Assembly (NCBI RefSeq): GCF_022539665.2
Contig: NC_081336.1
Location: 4,852,221-4,916,220, forward strand
DNA length: 64,000 bases
DNA from: Daphnia carinata
Lineage: Eukaryota > Arthropoda > Branchiopoda > Diplostraca > Daphniidae
Direction: 5' to 3'
Shown: in pieces, positions 45,267-57,641 of the stretch
Position numbering within the stretch: the first letter of the stretch is position 1
Layout of the letters: the number at the start of each line of letters is the position of its first letter
Made by a program: the position numbers and the translations under genes
Notes under the pieces: model-generated
Database searches by the model: none
What the model was told of the DNA's origin: nothing
What the model saw: the letters and a program-made list of their open reading frames with translations, nothing else

Positions 45267-45634
45267 TTCCAATTGAACGTTGAAGAAAAATGCGTCTAAA
45301 AAAAAAAAAAAAGAGGCAGCTATAGGCTGGTGTGTAGATAAAATAACGAGTCACCAGAACGCAGCAGCAGACGGCCAGCGTGTCGCATCAAGTGGAAATG
45401 ATGAGTAGTCCCTCAACGCCAAAACCAGCCAACGTAAAATCATCCATTTTTTTTTTTTTTTGTCTCGTATCAAATGTTTCAACGTCATCACGTTGGGAAA
45501 CGGGAGACGATGTTCTGCCTCTACTTCCCTTGCCACTTTTTCTGTTGCTTTCTTTTTTTTTTTTATTATTATTATTATTTTCAGTCATCCTCAAATGTCG
45601 TTTTTGTTCGCCACCAAGTTTTCTGACGGTTGGC

Positions 45635-45668
<34 letters not shown>

Positions 45669-45892
45669 TCTTGAAAACTTGGACAACACAAAGATAATTT
45701 GGACTTGAAGCCATTAGAAAGTTGATGCCTGTTTAGCCCTAGAGACGGAACGCAAGTTTCTTACCAAAGACGATGGACAACATCAACCAATGATGATCTT
45801 ATTGCAAGTCAAACGGTCGGTCCCAACAATGAAAATCAGTGGGGGGGGGAAAGGACATTGCTGTTACTAAACAACAGGTTTCGTGCTCGTTA

Positions 45893-45918
45893 AATAATAA
45901 TAATAATAATAATAATAA
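45893..45918. repeat. (TAA)n trinucleotide repeat
   Basis: About eight to nine TAA units in noncoding DNA. Confidence 0.9.
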
Positions 45919-46830
45919 AAAGAATAATAGCTAGGGTGAGGGAAAAAAAAAAAAAAAAAAATTTACTCAATGAAAGACCAAAGTTATCGATGATTCGGCA
46001 ACAAAGTCTTGTTCCGGATGCACGTGTGAAAGGACTAGGGTACAGCATCGTTTTTTTTTTTGTTTTGTTTTTTTTTGGGGGGGTTTTGTTTTGTTTGGTT
46101 ATAATGTCTCTCCGGAGAGCAGCAGCAGCAGCCCCGGAGTTTCTAACTAAAAAAAAAAAAAAAAAAAAAGGCAGCCTCTGTTATGTCTGACAGCACGTTT
46201 TGCCTCATGAAGAAGATGGAATTGGGTCGCATTCTATGTGTAAGTCTTTTTGTTTGCTCACTTGTTTTTTTTTTTTTTGTTTCGTTCTTTTCTATTCGCC
46301 CCTTCGCTTTCCCGCACGAAAAGGACGCGGCATTTATTCTTTTCGGAATAGAGCAGCGTGCTGAGAACAAGAATAGCAGCCAAATTCGATCTGTCATCAT
46401 CCGATTTTAATCGTAGCCAACAAAACCAAAAAAAAAAAAAAAAAAAAAAATTCGATAAAAGATGAGACAAAGGCCAGCGTTTCATAAACGTGCTGCTGCT
46501 GCAGGCCACGAATCGAAGGGGGTTCTCTCTTTTTTTTTTTTTTTTTTTTTTTCCGAAGCGGCAGCAAACACATTGCCTTGTCCCTTTTTGTTTCCCCTCT
46601 ATTATTCCAGATGATCGGTCATTTGTAAGGAAGAAGACTGCCGAGCAAGAAGAAAAAAAAAAAAAAAAAAAAAACCACACACGATGACTGTGTATCGGAT
46701 TCTTCTGGCCCGTCAACAAGCTCGTTCTCCGATAACAAAAAAAAAAAAAAAAAAAAAAAAAATATCTATATATACATATGTATATATAAAAAGAGGGAGA
46801 AGGCGACAGAAATAAACATCACGACACAAT

Positions 46831-46856
46831 AAGAGAGAGAGAGAGAGAGAGAGAGA
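46831..46856. repeat. (AG)n microsatellite
   Basis: About 12 AG units in noncoding DNA, following an imperfect TATATA-rich palindromic stretch at about 46763-46788. Confidence 0.9.
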
Positions 46857-47073
46857 AAACAAGATTATTTTTCTTTCTTTGATGCTGCGTGAATGCAGTT
46901 TCTGCCATATTGAATGCGAGTAAGTTGGCCAGCGCTAATGATCTTGATTCTGTTGGCTCGTTTGGGGAGGAGGAGGAGGAGGGAAGCAGCTGCTTGGTCA
47001 CGTCGTAAAACGCTCTACGCCGTGGGATTCGGATGCAACTAATCAAAACACATTGGGTTGAACGCATCAAAAG

Positions 47074-47094
47074 GTGTGTGTGTGTGTGTGTGTG
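47074..47094. repeat. (GT)n microsatellite
   Basis: About ten GT units in noncoding DNA. Confidence 0.9.
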
Positions 47095-48827
47095 GCAAAA
47101 GAAAAAAAAAAAAAAAGATGGAAGAGAGGAAAAGGTGGGCGGTGGCGCAACGGTTGAAAAAGAAGAAGAAGAAAAAAAACTCGGTTGTCACGATCCATTT
47201 TTACATACTCGAATGATTTCCATTGCCGTTAGACCCAGCGCTTTAGATCTCTTTTGTGAGCTGCATGTTCACTTTGCCGACCTTTTTTCTCGGCTTATTT
47301 TTCATCTTCTTCTTTTCCTCATTCTATTCAACAAGAGGATTCGATTTTCTATTCTTTGTGGTCAACTAGAGAGAGGCAAATCGAACAATAAAGAGCCCAA
47401 GAAAATTCAGAGGAGGCAAGAAGAAAAGCATCGCTTACATTGGGCCAAAAGATGAAATGACCCGAAAAATGTGGGTCATTTCGATGGAGTTTGGTTTTTT
47501 TTTTTTTTTTCTTTACTTCTTCTTCTTGGTTTTCCACGTCAACGGAACAGGGTGGGTGCATAGCTGCTGGCCAAGAAAGGAAACTGAGAGGCTTCTTGAT
47601 GGATTTTGCCTTTTTGGGGTCCGTTGATTTGATTAAAAAAAAAAAGTGGGAAACGAGAAGCTCAACTTTCGGTTCGAAAAGAAGACGAGATGTGCGTTCA
47701 ATCAGCGGACAGCGTAAGGAATCAATCCGCGTTTAGGCAGATCCCATCCTCACCCACAAGAATTTCGTTTATTTATTTATTTTTTTTTTTTTCCTAATCA
47801 AGCGTTTGGGAAAACGCAATTGACCCAGTCTATATGAAGCGCAATCCGACATCGTATCAACGTTTCTTACGCGCACCGACATCACACAGCTGATGTCGTC
47901 CTCGCGAGTAATCGCAGTCACTTGGTTAACGACTTTCAGCACAATGTGCCAGCAAGTATTTTGCAGCCGGAAAAACGAAGAAGCCCTTCCATTTGTTCCT
48001 CAGGCTTTTACAGACCATTTACAGAAACTGGCGGCTCTTTATTATTAGGTTTTTTCATGTTTCGTATTGCGGAGAGCACACTCGGAAATGGCTCCCCCCC
48101 CCCCCAAAAAAAGAGGGTCAGCAAAAACGGGCATTCGTCAAAGCTGATTGAAAACGGTTCAACGCTTCCGGTCAAGCTGCAATGGCCAAAGAGCCGACAA
48201 ACGAATTGGGCCCCGGCAACAAAAAAAAAAAAAAAAAAAAAAAAAAACGAGAAATCTGGCCAGATCAAAGGTCACTAAATGGTACTCGTTTTTGGTTGTA
48301 GGAGGAGGGTCTTCGAACGATTGAGTTAGTAGTGGAACAAGTCCACGTGTTGGCGTAGGCAATAAACGGACCGGAATCTTGGCCGAAAAACGTTATGGGT
48401 GTAGGGACGTCGTTATCTGTTGGAATCGCATTGCTCGTAACGAGTGGAGGCCAACAAGAGTGCCAGCCAACCATTCGGCCTGTGTTATAGACAAAAGCGT
48501 ATGGGACTTCAAATAGAGTCGGAGGTCGTTCTCAATCGTCTGATTTGTGTAACAAGATTTCGGAACGTGCTCAGACCATGAAGAAACCTATTTACGTTCC
48601 CGGCGTCTGTTCCTTTTTCCTCTCTCCAATGAGAGAATAGTAGGAGGGGGAAGAGAAAAGAAACTTTCGCCGAAAGAGAGAGAAGGTCGTCGGTGTAAAG
48701 GAGATTGATCACGTTCGCGCTGCTCCCGACACTTGACGACATCTTCAGTGGATCTCGTCTAGTTTGTTAATTGTATGGCCATGCATCCTTGCGTGCATCT
48801 ATGCTGCCTTTCTATTAATTTCATTTT

Positions 48828-48829
<2 letters not shown>

Positions 48830-48868
<39 letters not shown>
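48830..48868. repeat. Poly(T) tract, 39 nt
   Basis: The longest homopolymer I find in the window. Its exact length is uncertain in any sequencing technology. Confidence 0.9.
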
Positions 48869-48872
<4 letters not shown>

Positions 48873-51800
48873 AGTACACTCTATGCGCACACTTTAGGGA
48901 GAGAACGAAAAGGCATGGGAAAGTATGGAAAGCACTTTTTGTATCAACCCTTTTTAGACAGCAGTAAATGGAGTGGCGCAGACTCTGATGGAATCGGCCG
49001 ATTATGGCGCAACGGCCAACGGTTTTGAATTGGCGGCCACACGAAACGATAAAAACCTGTATGTATACCCTTTGTATGGTGGCCGTCTCTATGAAAACAA
49101 AAAAGGGGCAAGAAGAAGAAAGCTTAGCCGTACGATCTTTCGTCTTGTTTTCTATCTCAGTTTTTTTTGTTTTTGTTGTGGTGCATCACAAAAATGGGTG
49201 GGTGGAAAAGCCAACGAAAATAAGCAGTCTACACCTCCACACACACACAGACACACTCACACACAAAATGAAATAAAAGCTGGTTTACTGCAACACGGTC
49301 TAACTTGTGTAGCGGAAGAAAATAAAGGTGAGATAATAATAAAAAGAAGAAGAAAAAAAAAAAAAAAAAAAAGGCTTCGCTTATCATCAAGAATAGCTAC
49401 AACAGGTCTGGCCAGAAAAACCGGGGCAGCACTCACCACCACTAAAAAAAAAAAAAAAAAAAGGACCAGATGAAAACGAAACAAAGAAGACGAAGAAGAA
49501 GAAGAAGAAAAAAAGGGGGAAATAAATTGTTTTTTATGGGACTTTTACATCCCCTGTTGGGTGGGCACCTCACTTTTGCTCTGCGTCCCTTAGCTGTTAC
49601 CTTTTGTATCTACCTGCAGTTCATTAGAGCTACCTGTCAGCGACAGGGAATAAAATATATGTAAAAAAAAATCCGAGCTTTCTCTCTTCTTTTTTTTTTC
49701 TCACTCAACAGATGGGGGGGGGGGGGAGAATAAGAAAGAAGAAAACGGGACAGATACAACGTGAATTACAACCGCTGAAACTCGAATGCAATTAAAAGAA
49801 GAAAGAAAGAGGAAACTCCTCCCCCGCGCGCCTGTGGCTAGCCGACAAGTGATAATCTATCGGGCTCAAACGTTTGTGGCACACAGAAGGTCAACGAGGT
49901 GCAAAAAGGGGATCCATGCTAATTACAAACTGTGATCTCGAAAAAAAAAAAGTAAAAATACAAAAATAAAGCAATGACCCAACTCCAGGTGTTTCACGGC
50001 AACCCTCCAGATGACGTCCAGCACGTCAACGATTCATTTTTGTGTTGCCCATAAAGGAAAGTAGTGAAATGCTATCAAACCGGGAAGGAATAGAAACTGA
50101 GCAGTTGAAACCCGAAACTAATGAATGATAAGGGGTCGAAAGACAGTAAACGTTCAAACAAGCATCATTTTTCTTTTCTTTTTTTTTTTCGTATATATAT
50201 AAAAAAAAAAACAAAAAAAAAACAAGGGTTGTGTAACGCTTTAACTAGTTTGGTCTATTTGATTTTCCTAACTGCTTAAAAAATTGTGTTGTCTTTTTTT
50301 TTTTTTTTCACACGATGTTGTCGAGGGGACACGAGGGGGGTGTGGCGTTTGAAGAATAAAAAGAGAATAGGCAAAGTGACGGTTCTTGTGAACGGAGACA
50401 CTAGATACCGTTCCCACACCCTCCTCTTTTTTTTTTTTTTTTCTTCCTTTTAATTTTTTTGTGCGTGTCGAATCGAAACTAGGGATGCCGACATGTTACC
50501 AGTTGACGCACAATTCTTCCAACTTTTTTGCTATCGGATATTTCTGAGAAAATTCGGAATTAATCCTCTGGCCGTCTATGTTTCGCAAATGTTCATCCTC
50601 TGCGTCGTTATTTCACATCTCGAGGTTTTCTTTTTTTTCTTCTTCTTCGTATTGAACCACCACAATCGTCTAACTGGAAACGAATAAATAAATAAACAAA
50701 TAAAATGTGACGCATTGGGGTAAATGACCGAAGTTGCGCAGCAGCGATCTCGGGTCTGATTTTTTTTTTTTTTTTTCTTCTTCTTTTTTTTCTGAGTTGT
50801 ATTTCAACTTTTTTTTTTTTTTTTTTTTTTTATATGGAACAATCGCCTGAACGGTATTCGACGATTGCGGTGTGTGTGCGTACACCCCAAATATACAAGG
50901 GAAAAAAAAAAAAAATAAAAATAAAAATAAAGTACTGCTATGCCTGACGGGCGAACTAGGAGACATCAATTTAATCGATCTATTATCCGCATGCACATTT
51001 GAGCGCCATCGATTTTTTTTTTTTTCTTTGGCTTTTGCTTCCCTCTCTCTCTCTCCCTTCAACGGTTATTTCTTTGCCTTCTTTCTTTTTCTTATCGTTC
51101 CCCGTTTTTTCTTCATGTTTGCAATCGTCCATTGATGGACTCGAGTTCAATGGCAAATACAAGCCGAAATTGCTTCACTTTCTTCAGTTGGTTTCGTTCA
51201 AAAAAAAAAAAAAATAAGAAGAGGACACACAAAAAAAAAGGAGAAAAAGGAACACATCATAAATAAGGCGTTAATGCACTAGAGAACAATAGAGAATGTT
51301 CAACGGGGGGGGAGGGGGGGTGGTTGGATAAAAAAAAAAAAAAAAAAAACTTCAAAGTGGTAAACCCATAGGAAGTAATTACATTGTTCCGGGTAGTTGG
51401 GATGAAGAGGACATTACTGGTACATTTCCCAGTGTGCTGCATCACGAAACGCAAGAACAAAGAACATCCTGTTGAGAAAACTTTGAAAAAAGAAAGAGGA
51501 AGAGAAACGATCAGCGAAACATTTATCGAAATGTTTGACGAAAATCGGCTGAAACTGCTGCCTTTCTTGTTGTGGAGAAAAACAGACGCGTATTGAAAAA
51601 AAAAAAAAAAAAGAAAAATAGGAAAATGGTTAGTTGTTTCGTGCGTAGTGTTGACTGGTTATTGGCCTTTTACTGACAAGAGAAAAAAAAAAATAAAATA
51701 AACCACAGTGTGTATGTCGGAGAAATAAAAAACAAAAAAAACATTAGCAGTTGTTTTTCTTTCTTCGGCTCTATGGTTATTCTGATGGAGAAGGGCGAAC

Positions 51801-52429
51801 GAATGCCGTCGGCGTCCTAGCGTCATGGATGGCCAGCCCTTACACACTTCAGCTCCGGGCGTTACACACATACATCCCAGTCACAACCCGAGGCTTAATT
51901 GCAGAGCGAGGGGGGGAGGAGGGGAGGCCCGTCACACACAGACAAAAAAAAAATATAAAATAAAATATAGAAAAAAAAAAAAAATAGGAGAGATAGGAAC
52001 GAAGGGGAAGCTAGTAGAAGGGGAGAAAAAAAAAATGGGAAAAGAAGGATAGAAAAAAAGAAAGAAGGGGAAGCAAGGGATAGATAGAGAGAGAGAGAGA
52101 GAAAGGAAGAGAGAAGAGGAGGAACGGAACGGGGAAATGAAGCCCTTATTTTTGCCCGCTCATATAATACCCCCAACGAGAATTTACGAGCGAATACGCT
52201 AGCGGGGGCGACCTCGAAGGCTCTAACCGAAGAACTTAAAAGAACAAAAATTATAATAAAGAAAAAAAAAAATAAATAAATAAATAAAAAATTTTTTGTT
52301 GGCTGGCCAGGCACGCATGCCAACCTCCGGGATAAGACGTTCGCCGCTTTAGCGCTATGATCCTGATAAATGATCTTCCGGGACTTGCGCACAACAGCGC
52401 GTGAACATCAATGGAGCAAAGCAGCACAG

Positions 52430-52449
52430 ACACACACACACACACACAC
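52430..52449. repeat. (CA)n microsatellite
   Basis: About ten CA units, followed closely by an imperfect (AAAT)n patch. Confidence 0.9.
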
Positions 52450-53759
52450 GAAGTAAAAAATAAATAAATAAATAAAAATTATAATCTCCAAACGAATATT
52501 TTTTTTTCTTTTCTCTCCGTCCCTCCTTCTTATTTCATGTCTGGCGACACTTTTATTACGGGAAGAAATTGAAAATCCCTAAATGAATGTCCTCAGTTTC
52601 CGTGCCGATCGGGAAACCGGTAACTTCATTTAAACTATTGACTTTATGGGCGGGGTACGCGATAGAACGCGGGCTGTATGCGGGGACACTACGATAGGAG
52701 GAGACAAGGTCGGGACATTTCGAATACCAACGGGAAAAGAAAAAGCAAAACAAAAAAAAACAAAAAAAGAAATAAAATAAAAATAAAAGCCTAGCAGCGA
52801 AAGCGGGTCCAGCTGTCAGACCAAAAAAAGAAAAAAAAAAGAAGAAAAAAGATGTATGTACATTTATAAGAAACAGGCGATCTGATGGACAGCGGCCAAA
52901 ATCAGATTCCGGTTTCCACGTCGCTTCGGGTGCAATGCACTTGCCTTTTCCCTTTTTTTTTTTTTTTTTTTTTTTTTTATTTCTTATTCGTTTTTCTATC
53001 GACCTTCTTTTTGAGTACAAAAGGAAAGACCAGCATCACTTTCATACAACAGACGATTAGTCCCGCCAAGTCACAAACGATTCCAACATCATACCTTTTG
53101 AGCTCATCAACAACTTAGCCCCTCGTTGCCTTAAAAGTCGCGTCCATCTGATTGTCACGTTTTGCATATTCCCCGACAAGTTTTGTCAACCCGTTTTCAC
53201 AGCCAATCTGGTTGCCAAACAAATTTTCTTCGATTTTTTTTTTTTTTTTTGTCTGTTAAAAAAAAAAACAAAGCTGCTCTATCACCGCCCGTAACAAGCT
53301 AATTGGGAGCGCTTCACTAAACGATGATGTCTCACGAAAATGTAAGCGTTTCTGTTGTTGTTTCGAATCGTTTAATTGCTTTTTAGTACGTGAGCCGGAT
53401 TGAAAGAATGTTCGCCGATGGTACGACCGTTTCCTTTGTCGGCCATTTGTTACCCCCGCAACGCCTTTAAAATCGAGAAAAAAACAAAACAAAAAACAAA
53501 ATGTTGGCTCGACTACATCATCTGGCACCCATGACTGTATCAACCGTAAAACCATCATTCGTTGCAATTGCCATCATCAGTATAAATTTATTTTTGTCTT
53601 TTGGTTTTTAAAGAGAAGAGGAAAATGGTTGGATGGGAGGCAAGAAGCGAAAAACAATTTGAAACTGCAGGCCAATAAGCAATAATATTCGAATGGAACC
53701 AGAACAAAGGGAAGGTTACCGCTTTTTGTCTTCTTTCTATAATTACTATCATAAAGAAA

Positions 53760-53762
<3 letters not shown>

Positions 53763-53795
<33 letters not shown>
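53763..53795. repeat. Poly(A) tract, 33 nt
   Basis: Uninterrupted run of 33 A in noncoding DNA. Confidence 0.9.
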
Positions 53796-53798
<3 letters not shown>

Positions 53799-56700
53799 AC
53801 GAAAACCTTAGAAGAAAAACAAAATAAGGAACGAGCGCTCTCAATTGCTAGGAGCAATCGCACCTGTCGGAATGACAACCAGACGGCCTAGCTTAATGGT
53901 AATTTTTTTTTTTTTTTTTTTTTTTGAAAACGAAGAGAAAATTGAACAATGCTCACTATATCCCCGTCGCCAATCATCCAACTTGTCATGCCCTCTAATT
54001 CCCAAACTATAAACCTTTCCAAGAAGCCCCTTTAACTTAAAAAAAAAAAGGGAAAAGAATAAGAAAAAAATAAGGCAATATTTTTCCGTCCAAAAAGGAA
54101 TGCCTTAACCTAATCCGATCAAGTCCAAGCGTCTCATTTTCACTCAACTCAACAATAGCAGAGTTACAATCAATACGTTGACCCTTTGCTGGTTTTAGCT
54201 CACAATGACAAAGCAGCTATGCAAAACTCAATTGCTTAGGTCTCCAGCGGGAATATGGTCTCAGTAATATATAGTCAAATAGAGAAGAAAAAAAAAAAAA
54301 AATGCAATTCAAAATGAGAAATATTACAATCAATTACGTTACTGTCTAGACTTGCTTGTGGAGTTCACTTTAGCGGAAGCCAAATGGGAAAAGAAAAAAA
54401 AAACAAAAAAACTTTCACGTCTACGCAATTTCGAGTTTATGTCCTCATTTTACAAGGGGAAACCACAGACATTAAAAACAAAAGCGAAATGCATTCCGAT
54501 GATAACGACTCACTGCTTTCACTACCCTAATCCAAAACGGTGGAGACAATTAATATGTATAGCACAATTCGCCCCAACTTGCAGGGAGATGAAAATAACA
54601 TTAGTTACGCTATTTAAAACAGAATATGGAAGCGCTTCTCATCTACGAATGTTTCCCATTTCGATTAGCGCATGAATGGCTGGAAACGAATTGTTTCAAT
54701 ATTTATAGCACGCCTCGTGTTGCTCTCCAGATCTTTTGCCGAGTTTCTTGTTGGGGAACGAAAAAGAAAGAGGCGAACGTATTTGCCTATTCTGTTAGTG
54801 GAACCTAAACAAACATAGCGTCCAAAGTGATATGTTCAGTTCACTTTCTAGGAACGTGGAAAACGCTCCTCCATTTATCTGCCACGTCTCTTTTGGGCCC
54901 TGTTTACTAACATATTGATGCTTAACTCTGTTTGTGTACACAAGAGTATATACATACAGACACACACACGTTTGGTGACGATTCCTTATCGTTGTTGGAA
55001 AATACACATGCAAAAGACGACAGCAACTCCACCCACTCCTGCCACATCGCAAGTCCAAATGCATCGGACCGGTAAGCTGAGAAGGTGGGGTAGCACACCA
55101 CAAGCAGTGACAAGCAGGCGCTTTTAACAAGCAGTTGCATGGCAACTTGTTCTAAAACGGATTTTATCGACTAAGCAACCAGCAACAAAACACTCGGATA
55201 CGCACGATCACGATCGTCCATGTACAAATGGAAGCAGATTTTCGCAGAGCCAACCCATCCGGGTCAGTTAGATCCACCATCACGACTGATCAATAGAGCG
55301 CACCATCATCATTTTTTCAATTCATTTCTAATGTACAAAATGGATTGAATGGCTCAATGAATACCGAGAGCTCATCCAATCAGTTTCGTTCTATTTTTCA
55401 AGTTTGTCTTTTTTCCCCTTTGAAATGCATGATGAATCGGAAAACGGAAAGGAAATAATTAATAAGCTAACGTTGCGAGCAGAACATTTGCTCCCGTCTC
55501 TGTCGCTTTTCTTATTTAAGAATTTTCTGTTCAACATCGAGAAGAAGAAGAAGAAGAAGAAGAAAACAATCTCTAATTGGAAAAAAAAGTTATTAGCCTG
55601 CACGGCACACTTGTTCTCAGAGTCCCTCATTTGATCAACAAAAGTTAAGAATACATTGTATTTTGGCTCTTGATAAGGCATTTCTTTCTCCCTTTTTTGT
55701 GTGTGTGCTTTGGACTTCCTTGTCGAAAAGGTGTTGGGAAAAACGGCTACTTTTTCCTGGAATGACTTGACACTTGACACACACGAAATCGTCTTACCTT
55801 AATCAGAGACTCTTGGGGGACGACAGTGGTAAACAGCGATCCGATTCCGCTTGATTTGATGTTCAAATTCCAAGGTTTTGATCTTTCCTTTCGTTTAAAA
55901 TATAAGAATCAGATGACACAGAACCGTCCGCAAAGTCTTCAACTCGAAACGTTAAACACTTCAAAAAACTTGGACGGCTACGATCGTATAAGTTAAACAA
56001 CTTGAAACTCCACCTCGCACGCAGACGAATAGGAAACGGTAAATGTAAGGAAAAAATAACAGACAGGCTGTAGTTGTTGGTCCGGTGTCTAAGGAATGAC
56101 TGAGCCAGCTAAAGGGAAAGCAAGGCAGTTTTACACTGTGTTATAGTGTGTGTGTGTGTGTGCAGTATACGTCCTGCAACACTGCCGCTCCGCCCTAAAA
56201 CTTCCACGCCGTAGCTAGCGGGTGTCTATATACCTTGAAGCTGCAGAGAAACCGAAAAAAAAAAAAAAAAAAAAAAAAAAACTGTTCGTAGAGCAAAAAG
56301 ATGGAGGGACCAACAGCCCCGGCGGCGTTTTCCACCAGGTATATGCTAACCAGTAACAAAGCACTGACTACTGCGGAGGTATATATCAAGGAGACTCTGT
56401 CCTTTCTCCTACATTTTTTCATTCTTCTCTCTTTATTTTATTTTATATATTTTTTTCCCTCTCTTTTATTCACGTCTGCTCATGCACGAAGAAGGACCAG
56501 AGAAATGCCGACATAACACACGGTACTCCCTAACGGTTATGATTGGTAAACATACCTTATTTTTGGCGTGGATAGCCTTTACCTTCATCGAGGTTATAGA
56601 CTGGTAGGCTGGCCGTGCCAAAGCCTGAAAATAACACGCGAGTATCGAGTATTTATAGAAGACATACTTGACAATGGCGAACGAAAGTTTATGAAGATGC

Positions 56701-56913
56701 GGGCTGGCCAGCGTTGCGTAGATGCGCGGCGGCAGAAGTAGTTGCATTTCAATTCTCGTTCGAAAATCCCTTGATTATACAGTCCATGTGCTAGTAGCTA
56801 TTGTGCTTATCCAAACATGAAAATAAGACAGCCAGACGAAGATTACTGGACAAAAAAGCATCTCGCCATAGAGAGCGACGAAAGAATCTCGTCTTCGGCA
56901 AAGCTACGAATAG

Positions 56914-56945
<32 letters not shown>

Positions 56946-57608
56946 ATTGGAATCTTCCTACACATTTGGTTAGGAAAGAAAAGCATGTGTGCGCAATCTT
57001 GAAAATCAGCCATGCACTCATGGATGATATTACAAGCTTAAATGAAATCCCATGACATATACTGTACCGTCGGGTGGGATTTCTATTTCTCCCCGAACAT
57101 CGTGCCTTAAATCGCAACAGAAAAGGGGATAAGAAGAAGACTAAGAAAAGAACGAAGGAAAAAAAAAAAAAAAAAAAAAGGAAATGTTCAAGTGAAGATT
57201 TCGGTGACGTTTTCAACGAAAATCCAAAGGCTCTTAACTCCAGTTCACCGAATCAGCTTATCTAATATGAGTTTGAGTAGGACTGGGTCTCTCAGCACTG
57301 TATCTTCGCTTTCCATCAATTCGAAAAGTTATACTCCCATATCTGCCATCAGCGAAAGTTTCAATTGACAGAACTCGTTTTCAACCATTTCGATGAGGAA
57401 GCAGTTCAACAAATCAAATTGCCTCGCAGGAGACGTTTTTTTTTTTGTTAAACAAAGGTGAAATCGGTTAACGATTACACCTCAACCTTCGAGCAAGCAT
57501 ATTTGATTGATAATTGCCAACCGGTTTTTCCCGTGAATCGCGCCAGAAGCTTGTACAATTTTTAAAATCATTCTTCAAAATATGGGTATTCAAATATTCC
57601 TGAATTCG

Positions 57609-57640
<32 letters not shown>
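57609..57640. repeat. Poly(A) tract, 32 nt
   Basis: Uninterrupted run of 32 A in noncoding DNA. Confidence 0.9.

Positions 57641-57641
<1 letters not shown>

Larger units (their letters stand above)
45000..54999. other. Simple-repeat-rich noncoding DNA, second part
   Basis: The densest homopolymer region: poly(A)/poly(T) tracts often 15-39 nt, plus TAA, GT, AG and CA microsatellites. Candidate frames (for example 48973-49473 plus, 54795-55145 minus) contain repeat-encoded stretches and no domain. I see no exon, RNA gene or transposon with structure. Confidence 0.55.

Noticed and set aside
54795-55145. 116-codon minus-strand frame
   Set aside because: No domain, no splice signals consistent with it, and a plus-strand frame overlaps it equally well.
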